Shown in pieces: positions 52,082 to 62,427 of a stretch of DNA of 64,000 nucleotides. Position 1 is the stretch's first letter. Every line of letters begins with the position of its first letter. Under the pieces are notes generated by a model that saw only the letters and a program-made list of their open reading frames with translations, was not told the origin of the DNA and searched no databases. This DNA comes from Nemophila menziesii (taxonomy: Eukaryota > Streptophyta > Magnoliopsida > Boraginales > Hydrophyllaceae). The stretch lies in assembly GCA_029959085.1 (NCBI GenBank), contig JARWIR010000094.1, positions 186,001-250,000 of the forward strand, given 5' to 3'. Both the position numbers and the translations under genes were made by a program.

Positions 52082-52326
52082 ATAACTTATATTACATTTT
52101 TATTATAAAATAGAGACCGACTTTATTTTTTAAATCGTGGTTATTATTTAATATTATGAAATTATATTAAGCGTATTTTACTCCTATTTGTTGATGTTAA
52201 GTATCCGTTATCAAGGGTAGTTTAGGAGTTTTATTTAGTGAAGGTTCTAAAATTCAAAAAAGCCTGGTATGGGAAAATTCTCTATATAGTCACTGAGTTA
52301 TATCCTTTTTTATGGCCTTTTAGTAT

Positions 52327-52844
52327 CGCCTAGGGTGTGATAAAAATATGATAATAAAATGCGGATAAACGATGCACTAACAACCTAGACTAATCACGTT
52401 ACTCACGTCATGTATCACATGTTGTATGCAAGTTTTAACGATAAGTCAGATGCAGTCTCAGGGACTTAGTGTGTTATACGAATCACTTTAAGTGTTTTTT
52501 TAAGAAGCACCAACTCATAAAGTGATTTTAAGAGTTTAAAACACTTTAAAAGTTCGTGAAGCACTTTTAAGTACTTTTTAAAAAAAGCATTTCCAAACAA
52601 TAACTTATATTACATTTTTATTATAATATAGAGACCGACTTTATTTTTTAAATCATGGTTATTATTTAATATTATGAAATTATATTAAGCGTATTATACT
52701 CCTATTTGTTGATGTTAAGTATCCGTTATCAAGGGTAGTTTAGGAGTTTTATTTAGTGAAGGTTCTCAAATTCAAAAAAGCCTGGTATGGGAAAATTCTC
52801 TATATAGTCCGTGAGTTATATCCTTTTTTATGGCCTTTTAGTAT
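52327..52844 (+). repeat. Mini-unit m5 (518 bp)
   Basis: AATCAC junction at 52481-52486. This is the 8677-bp-shifted partner of m4. There is no corresponding mini after U15. Confidence 0.95.
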
Positions 52845-53283
52845 CGCCTAGGGTGTGATAAAAATATGATAATAAAATACGGATAAACGATGCACTAACA
52901 ACCTAGACTAATCACGTTACTCACGTCATGTATCACATGTTGTATGCAAGTTTTAACGATAAGTCAGATGCAGTCTCAGGGACTTAGTGTGTTATACGAA
53001 TCACGTCTCACCATTATTGAAATGTGGTTTAGCAATTGATTTATTAAAACAACATTAATAATCATCAATATCTAATTTTAACAGAAAATATTATATTTAA
53101 CTATTATAATTAATAACCTATATATTTAAAGCATGTTCCAATGATATAGCGAGTGTATCCATTTGATAAACCATCTAACTATAAAATTAAAGTATTTAAA
53201 CAATTTTATCAACTAGTAATTTACAAAAATTTGAATTCAAATTCTTCACATAACTGATTGTTTACTATATATAATAAATATAT

Positions 53284-53462
53284 GGAAAATTCTTCCATCC
53301 AATATTGGATGATCCTACACCAATAGTATAAATACACATACCCCATGTTTTAAACTTGCAAAAGTAACTAACATATTAATCTAGTGACATGTGTTTTGTT
53401 AAAATAATCCATGGCTGTAATATAAATATTGGACCATCTAATATTGGATAGAAGTATTACCC
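53284..53462. mobile_element. 179-bp Mutator-type MITE in U14
   Basis: Copy of the U12 element at the same position, with the same TAAATATAT duplication and one noticed change (GGATGATCC). It was duplicated with its host unit rather than inserted independently. Confidence 0.88.
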
Positions 53463-53795
53463 TAAATATATTAAGCAAATAAAGAAAGTAAAATCTTAAT
53501 AAGCAAAGATGAAAAACATCTAAATCAAGTTTTACTAGTATTAATATCATTTTAAATATATATTAATTCAAATAAGGTAAAATATCAAAATTCAACAAAT
53601 TATATAAGAACAAAAAACTAAGTACACCTCTTTGTATGAATAATAAATTATAAACCATAATTACTATATTTTTTTTCACTATGTTAACTATATAAAATAT
53701 GTTTTAATAAAAAACGAATAACTCAAAATTTATTCAATTAACCAAAAGATAGAAAAATAAAATAATCTATATAAAATTGCCGCCTCTCCCTTCCT

Positions 53796-53829
53796 AACGC
53801 TAGCTTTCACATTTTCTTGTCTATAAATA
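53796..53829 (+). promoter_or_regulatory. TATA box with altered telo-box, U14
   Basis: AACGCTAG as in U12; TATA box intact. Confidence 0.45.
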
Positions 53830-54158
53830 ACAAATTACACACACAAAAACATCATCAAATTGTAATATTTTGTATCATTATTTTGTAATGATTGATAGAA
53901 TGTGTCCGTTCTCAAAGATGCTTCTTTCTCTGTCGATCTTTTCATTTTCATGTCAAGTGTATTTTTCTTTTAGAGATCGTTGACCATTCCATTTCAATCA
54001 AATATTCTTTCACATATTAATATTTTTATTAATTTTTTATCATCTCTTCATTCTAATGGATGAGGGACATGTATAGTAAAATTAATGTGTCATGTCTGTA
54101 AAATAAAATGTTTAATGGTATTTATGTATAAATTTCAGATAAGATAGAGACAAAAAAA

Positions 54159-54473
54159 GTGTTTAGTACCTTCCATGAAGAAGCATCTACTTGTGGACAC
54201 GCTAACATTTCACTTCGATTTAACGATGATTTGAGAAGAAACAACACGGAGAAGATAAACATTAACACAGTGCTCAAATCAATAGTTTATTGCTTCTCCT
54301 TTATAATGAATTTACTCTCTTTCTGTACTTTGGATGTTTCTAAAGGCCGGTACTTGATTGATTTTGTGTTGTTAATTTCAATATATTTTATCATAACCTT
54401 TATTGTGTTTACATTAATTTTAAAATATCTCTATTTGAACTTGATTCAAATTATTTCATTTTTTATTTATTGA
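54159..54473 (+). other. 104-codon frame, U14
   Basis: Intact; identical reading to U12, its 8677-bp partner. Confidence 0.25.
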
Positions 54474-56471
54474 AATTATTATATTGATATTTTAGTTAGA
54501 TATTCATGGCTACCAGTCGTTTAATATGGAAAAAAATTTACAAAAAAATTAAAGCTGGACATATTTCTAGCAAAAATTTATAGTCCTTTACATTTGCCTG
54601 TTGTAATTGTTCCTAATTTTTCAACTATTATGTTAAAGTTCTGTATTTCAAGTTTGTGATAAGTTTGTCCTTTTTTTGTTTTTTCATTATATTATACGTG
54701 TCATCCTCTTATGACAGAACAGGAGAACAGGAGGACTGTATAGTTATTTATTAAAATAAATAATCACATAAAATTAACATTAATAATGTAAATGCAAATA
54801 AAAAAAGATTTTACATTGTAAGAAAATCGTAAAATGAGTGAGTAAAGTGTTTCATTTACAAGATAAAGGGCTAAGTGTTAAAAAGTGAATCTTTGCTTCA
54901 AGCCAATCTCTTTTTCTTTCCTTGCGTAATTAGGGTAGTTTAGGGGACCATGGCCTACCCGAGTTTTGATATTTCATTTTGAAACCTAAAGTTTAATTTT
55001 ATAAAAAACAATTTATGATATCTTGGTTTTCAGTTCATTCACTTGGTCCCCCATGTTTTTATTTCTGATATATATTTATTTGATCAAAAATATTTTAAAT
55101 TCTAATAATTTTTCCTTCTCTCTCATATCTCTAACCTCCCCTTTCTCGCACGTGAAAACCAGATCTTGCCATGAGCTTCTGTGAGAAGATAGCATAATAC
55201 TGGTTTCAAACACAAGGTATATTTGATTACAAACTTTATTATCCCATTTCTATATAACTTATGCTGATGATACGTATTGTTTAGTCAAATGTGCGAGCTT
55301 ATTATCAAACTTTTCTTGATGATAAAACTCAAATATCATATGATAAGAAGATCAAGTGTTATGGTCCATTGCTAAAAGACAAGGAAGTGATATTATGAAT
55401 ACGTAGGGCATCAGATTCTAATTCAAGAGATTCGGTGGGATGTAGACGATTTTGGAAGTGACGTGATGAAGGATTTAGAGAACAACTTTCTTGGGAGGCT
55501 CCTGGAATGTTAATAGAAGAAGAAACAAGAATATGAGGACAGTGCATACAAAATACCGCATCTTGGCTTTAGAAAATTATTGAGTTGGTTTGTTTTGTCA
55601 ATTTTTGAACTCCTAGTTTAATTTTTTAGTTGCTTTGTTTTGTCAATTTTTGTACTGCTAATTTTTGTAATGCTAGTCTTTTCTAATAATCATTAGTATT
55701 TTTGTAATAATTAGTAGTAATTTCAATTCAATTTCTTTTCTTTTTGTTATTTCCCTTATTTGAACGTAGTCGCAAAGCAAAATTCCAAAAACTCAATGAA
55801 TTTTCTCGATACTCGGAAAAGTTATTGTACGTACTAAGCATACAATCATACTCAGTACGAGGATACTCAGTCTAGTAACTCAATAAAAAAATTTAAACAC
55901 TTAGTAACTTTTTCCGTTACTGAGCACTTTTTCCTATACTCAGTATCTTTTTCCATACTCAATACTCCATACCAGTATCGTTTTTCACACTCGGAACGCC
56001 ATACTCAGAACTTTTTCAGGCGGTGGTCGGCGATGGTTGGTGGTTGTGGTCGGTGCTGAAAATTCTTGATAGTTAATGAAGGAGGAGAGAGAACAAAGGA
56101 TATAGAAGGAGAGAGATTAATGGTAATAGAAGAGAAAAAAGAAGGAGAGGGTTCATTTGTGGCACCAAGATAGTCTCCAAGACCGAATTCACCCTACGAT
56201 TTTTAGGACCAAAATTATAATCGTGTTTTAATTTCTTTGTAGTTTTATATAATAAAATACAAATTTTTATATGTAATTTCATCAGAGACAAGACATTGGA
56301 TCTTGGGTCGTTTAACTTCACCTGCTCTATCAAACTTTTTAAATTTATTTTATCACGTTATAATTTATTTTATTTGTATATTTTTTAAAATTTTAAAATA
56401 TAGATTATATTGTATAATATAGGGAACTATAACTTAATTAATTTATATGAATTTAATATACAAACAACTCA

Positions 56472-56675
56472 GGGCCCATTTGGAAGTGTTTATTTTAGAG
56501 TAAAAAAACGCTTCTAGAATAAAAATTTAAATTTGAAAAAATTATTTTAAATCGAAAATCACTTTATGTGTTTTTTTAAGAAGCACCAACTCATAAAGTG
56601 ATTTTAAGAGTTTAAAACACTTTAAAAGTTCGTGAAGCACTTTCAAGTACTTTTTTAAAAAAGCATTTCCAAACA
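56472..56675. mobile_element. hAT-like MITE, U14 copy
   Basis: Duplicate of the U12 copy, including the ACAACTCA flank. Confidence 0.68.
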
Positions 56676-57685
56676 ATAACTTATATTACATTTTATTATA
56701 ATATAACGACCGACTTCATTTTTTAAATCGTGGTTATTATTTAATATTATGAAATTATATTAAGCGTATTTTACTCCTATTTGTTGATGTTAAGTATCCG
56801 TTATCAAGGGTAGTTTAGGAGTTTTATTTAGTGAAGGTTCTAAAATTCAAAAAAGCCTGGTATGGGAAAATTCTCTATATAGTCAGTGAGTTATATCCTT
56901 TTTTATGGCCTTTAGTATCGCCTAGGGTGTGATAAAAATATGATAATAAAATAAATACGGATAAACGATGCACTAACAACCTAGACTAATCACGTTACTC
57001 ACGTCATGTATCACATGTTGTATGCAAGTTTTAACGATAAGTCAGATGCAGTCTCAGGGACTTAGTGTGTTATACGAATCACGTCTCACCATTATTGAAA
57101 TATGGTTTAGCAATTGATTTATTAAAACAACATTACTAATCATCAATATCTAATTTTGACAGAAAATATTATATTTAACTATTATAATTAATAACCTATA
57201 TATTTAAAGCATGTTCCAATGATATAGCGAGTGTATCCATTTGATAAACCATCTAATTATAAAATTAAAGTATTTAAACAATTTTATCAACTAGTAATTT
57301 ACAAAAATTTGAATTCAAATTCTTCACATAACTGATAGTTTACTATATATAATAAATATGTTAAGCAAATAAAGAAATTAAAATCTTAATAAGCAAAGAT
57401 GAAAAACATCTAAATCAAGTTTTACTAGTATTAATATCATTTTAAATATATATTAATTCAAATAAGGTAAAATATCAAAATTCAACAAATTAAATAAGAA
57501 CAAAAAACTAATTACACCTCTTTGTATGAATAATAAATTATAAACCATAATTACTATATTTTTTTTGACTATGTTAACTGTATAAAATATGTTTTAATAA
57601 AAAACGAATAACTCAAAATTTATTCAATTAACCAAAAGATAGAAAAATAAAATAATCTATATAAAATTGCCGCCTCTCCCTTCCT

Positions 57686-57719
57686 AACCCTAGCTTCCAC
57701 ATTTTCTTGTCTATAAATA
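57686..57719 (+). promoter_or_regulatory. Telo-box and TATA box, U15
   Basis: Both motifs intact. Confidence 0.5.
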
Positions 57720-58048
57720 ACAAATTACACACACAAAAACATCATCAAATTGTAATATTTTGTATCATTATTTTTTAATGATTGATAGAATGTGTCCATT
57801 CTCAAAGATGCTTCTTTCTCTGTCGATCTTTTCATTTTCATGTCAAGTGTATTTTTCTTTTAGAGATCGTTGACCATTCCATTTCAATCAAATATTCTTT
57901 CACAGATTAATATTTTTATTAATTTTTTATCATCTTGTCATTCTAATAGATGAGGGACATGTATAGTAAAATTAATGTGTCATGTCTGTAAAATAAAATG
58001 TTTAATGGTATTTATGTATAAATTTCAGATAAGATAGAGACAAAAGAA

Positions 58049-58363
58049 GTGTTTAGTACCTTCCATGAAGAAGCATCTACTTGTGGACACGCTAACATTT
58101 CATTTCGATTTAACGATGATTTGAGAAGAAACAACACGGAGAAGATAAACATTAACACAGTGCTCAAATCAATAGCTTATTGCTTCTCCTTTATAATGAA
58201 TTTACTCTCTTTCTGTACTTTGGATGTTTCTAAAGGCTGGTACTTGATTGATTTTGTGTTGTTATTTTCAATATATTTTATCATAACCTTTATTGTGTTT
58301 ACATTAATTTTAAAATATCTCTATTTGAACTTGATTCAAATTATTTCATTTTTTACTTATTGA
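58049..58363 (+). other. 104-codon frame, U15
   Basis: Intact; identical reading to U13. Confidence 0.25.
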
Positions 58364-60537
58364 AATTATTATATTGAAATTTTAGTTAGATATTCATGGC
58401 TATCAGTCGTTTAATATGGAAAAAAATTTACAAAAAAATTAAAGCTGGACATATTTCTAGCAAAAATTTATAGTCCTTTACATTTGCCTGTTGTAATTGT
58501 TCCTAATTTTTCAATTATTATGTTTAAGTTCTGTATTTCAAGTTTGTGATAAGTTTGTCCTTTTTTTGTTTTTTCATTATATTATACGTGTCATCCTCTT
58601 ATGACAGAACAGGAGAACAGGAGGACTGTATAGTTATTTATTAAAATAAATAATCACATAAAATTAACATTAATAATGTAAATGCAAATAAAAAAATATT
58701 TTACATTGTAAGAAAATCGTAAAATGAGTGAGTAAAGTGTTTCATTTACAAGATAAAGGGCTAAGTGTTAAAAAGTGAATCTTTGCTTCAAGCCAATCTC
58801 TTTTTCTTTCCTTGCGTAATTAGGGTAGTTTAGGGGACCATGGCCCACCCGAGTTTTGATATTTCATTTTGATCCCTAAAGTTTAATTTTATATAAAACA
58901 ATTTCTGATATCTTGGTTTTAAGAACATTCACTTGGTCCCCCATATTTTAGAGTTAAATCTTAAAGTATTAATTTATTTTTTTCTATATAAACTCTTTTT
59001 GTTTATATAATTTAATATAATTTGTATTATTTTCATTCAATACTTCTTGCATAATTATGATTTAATATGAATCCACTACAGGGCACATTAAAATTTTAAC
59101 AGGTTACAATTCCAATTACTCTTTTACCCTTTTTTGTTTTTATTTCTGATATATATTTATTTGATCAAAAATATTTTAAATTCTAATAATTTTTCCTTCT
59201 CTCTCATATCTCTAACCTCCCCTTTCTCGCACGTGAAAACCAGATCTTGCCATGAGCTTCTGTGAGACGATAGCATAATACTTGTTTTAAACACAAGGTA
59301 TATTTGATTACAAACTTTATTATCCCATTTCTATATAACTTATGCTGATGATACGTATTGTTTAGTCAAATGTGCGAGCTTATTATCAAACTTTTCTTGA
59401 TGATAAAACTCAAATATTAGTTGATAAGAAGATCAAGGGTTATGGTCCATTGCTAAAAGACAAGGAAGTGATATTATGAATACGTAGGGCATCATATTCT
59501 AATTCAAGAGATTCGGTGGGATGTAGACAATTTTGGAAGTGACGTGATGAAGGATTTAGAGAACAACTTTCTTGGGAGGCTCCTGGAATGTTAATAGAAC
59601 AAGAAACAAGAATATGAGGACAGTGCATACAAAAAATACCGCATCTTGGCTTTAGAAAATTATTGAGTTGGTTTGTTTTGTCAATTTTTGAACTCCTAGT
59701 CTAATTTTTTAGTTGCTTTGTTTTGTCAATTTTTGTACTGCTAATTTTTGTAATGCTAGTCTTTTCTAATAATCATTAGTATTTTTGTAATAATTAGTAG
59801 TAATTTCAATTCAATTTCTTTTCTTTTTGTTATTTCCCTTATTTGAACGTAGTCGTCAAGCAAAATTCCAAAAACTCAATGAATTTTCTCGATACTCGGA
59901 AAAGTTATTGTACGTACTAAACATACAATCATACTCAGTACGAGGATACTCAGTCTAGTAACTCAATAAAAAAATTTAAACACTTAGTAACTTTTTCCGT
60001 TACTGAGCACTTTTTCCTATACTCCGTATCTTTTTCCATACTCAATACTCCATACCAGTATCGTTTTTCACACTCGGAACGCCATACTCAGAACTTTTTC
60101 AGGCGGTGGTCGGCGATGGTTGGTGGTTGTGCTCGGTGCTGAAAATTCTTGATAGTTAATGAAGGAGGAGAGAGAAAAAAGGATATAGAAGGAGAGAGAT
60201 TAATGGTAATAGAAGAGAAAAAAGAAGGAGAGGGTTCATTTGTGGCACCAAGATAGTCTCCAAGACCGAATTCACCCTACGATTTTTAGGACCAAAATTA
60301 TAATTGTGTTTTAATTTCTTTGTAGTTTTATATAATAAAATACAAATTTTTATATGTAATTTCATCAGAGACAAGACATTGGATCTTCTGCTCTATCAAA
60401 CTTTTTAAATTTATTTTATCACGTTATAATTTATTTTATTTGTATATTTTTTTAAATTTTAAAATATAGATTATGTTGTATAATATAGGGAATTATAACT
60501 TAATTAATTTATATGAATTTAATATACAAACAACTTA

Positions 60538-60741
60538 GGGCCCATTTGGAAGTGTTTATTTTAGAGTAAAAAAACGCTTCTAGAATAAAAATTTAAATTT
60601 GAAAAAATTATTTTAAATCTAAAATCACTTTAAGTGTTTTTTTAAGAAGCACCAACTCATAAAGTGATTTTAAGAGTTTAAAACACTTCAAATGTTCGTG
60701 AAGCACTTTTAAGTACTTTTTTAAAAAAGCATTTCCAAACA
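60538..60741. mobile_element. hAT-like MITE, U15 copy
   Basis: Interior reads GAAAAAATTATT and AAACACTTCAAATGTTCG; it differs from U13, as does the rest of the U15 3' part. Confidence 0.68.
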
Positions 60742-61749
60742 ATAACTTATATTACATTTTTATTATAATATAGAGACCGACTTTATTTTTTAAATCGTGG
60801 TTATTATTTAATATTATGAAATTATATTAAGCGTATTATACTCCTATTTGTTGATGATAAGTATCGGTTATCAAGGGTAGTTTAGGAGTTTTATTTAGTG
60901 AAGGTTCTAAAATTCAAAAAAGCCTGGTATGGGAAAATTCTCTATATAGTCCGTGAGTTATATCCTTTTTTATGGCCTTTTAGTATCGCCTAGGGTGTGA
61001 TAAAAATATGATAATAAAATACGGATAAACGATGCACTAACAACCTAGACTAATCACGTTACTCACGTCATGTATCACATGTTGTATGCAAGTTTTAACG
61101 ATAAGTCAGATGCAGTCTCAGGGACTTAGTGTGTTATACGAATCACGTCTCACCATTATTGAAATGTGGTTTAGCAATTGATTTATTAAAACAACATTAC
61201 TAATCATCAATATCTAATTTTGACAGAAAATATTATATTTAACTATTATAATTAATAACCTATATATTTAAAGCATGTTCCAATGATATAGCGAGTGTAT
61301 CCATTTGATAAACCATCTAACTATAAAATTAAAGTATTTAAACAATTTTATCAACTAGTAATTTACAAAAATTTGAATTCAAATTCTTCACATAACTGAT
61401 AGTTTACTATATATAATAAATATATTAAGCAAATAAAGAAAGTAAAATCTTAATAAGCAAAGATGAAAAACATCTAAATCAAGTTTTACTAGTATTAATA
61501 TCATTTTAAATATATATTAATTCAAATAAGGTAAAATATCAAAATTCAACAAATTATATAAGAACAAAAAACTAAGTACACCTCTTTGTATGAATAATAA
61601 ATTATAAACCATAATTACTATATTTTTTTTCACTATGTTAACTATATAAAATATGTTTTAATAAAAAACGAATAACTCAAAATTTATTCAATTAACCAAA
61701 AGATAGAAAAATAAAATAATCTATATAAAATTGCCGCCTCTCCCTTCCT

Positions 61750-61783
61750 AACGCTAGCTTTCACATTTTCTTGTCTATAAATA
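61750..61783 (+). promoter_or_regulatory. TATA box with altered telo-box, U16
   Basis: AACGCTAG as in U12 and U14, although this unit lacks their MITE; the telo-box change is therefore older than the insertion. Confidence 0.45.
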
Positions 61784-62112
61784 ACAAATTACACACACAA
61801 AAACATCATCAAATTGTAATATTTTGTATCATTATTTTGTAATGATTGATAGAATGTGTCCGTTCTCAAAGATGCTTCTTTCTCTGTCGATCTTTTCATT
61901 TTCATGTCAAGTGTATTTTTCTTTTAGAGATCGTTGACCATTCCATTTCAATCAAATATTCTTTCACATATTAATATTTTTATTAATTTTTTATCATCTC
62001 TTCATTCTAATGGATGAGGGACATGTATAGTAAAATTAATGTGTCATGTCTGTAAAATAAAATGTTTAATGGTATTTATGTATAAATTTCAGATAAGATA
62101 GAGACAAAAAAA

Positions 62113-62427
62113 GTGTTTAGTACCTTCCATGAAGAAGCATCTACTTGTGGACACGCTAACATTTCACTTCGATTTAACGATGATTTGAGAAGAAACAACA
62201 CGGAGAAGATAAACATTAACACAGTGCTCAAATCAATAGTTTATTGCTTCTCCTTTATAATGAATTTACTCTCTTTCTGTACTTTGGATGTTTCTAAAGG
62301 CTGGTACTTGATTGATTTTGTGTTGTTAATTTCAATATATTTTATCATAACCTTTATTGTGTTTACATTAATTTTAAAATATCTCTATTTGAACTTGATT
62401 CAAATTATTTCATTTTTTATTTATTGA
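62113..62427 (+). other. 104-codon frame, U16
   Basis: Intact; S-lineage variants (KSIVYC, VLLISI) but with SKGWYL as in L units. Confidence 0.25.

Larger units (their letters stand above)
48242..52326 (+). repeat. Unit U13, L type (reference unit for the map)
   Basis: Full-length L unit with all sub-features, and used here for representative coordinates. It is near-identical to U15 from its start to about 51.2 kb; beyond that point it matches U11 instead. This marks the junction of the 8677-bp tandem duplication. Confidence 0.94.
52845..56918 (+). repeat. Unit U14, S type carrying the same MITE as U12
   Basis: Same length as U12 (4074 bp) with the MITE at the same site. The differences I saw are AATCACGTTA here against AATCGCGTTA in U12, and GGATGATCC against GGATTATCC within the MITE. 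Confidence 0.94.
56919..60986 (+). repeat. Unit U15, L type, chimeric and not followed by a mini-unit
   Basis: It matches U13 at offset 8677 to about 59.9 kb. From GTACGTACTAAACATAC onward it carries a different haplotype (GAGCACTTTTTCC, CCAGTATCGTTTTTC). A 17-bp deletion near 60388 (GGATCTTCTGCTC) is private to this unit. It joins U16 directly. Confidence 0.93.
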
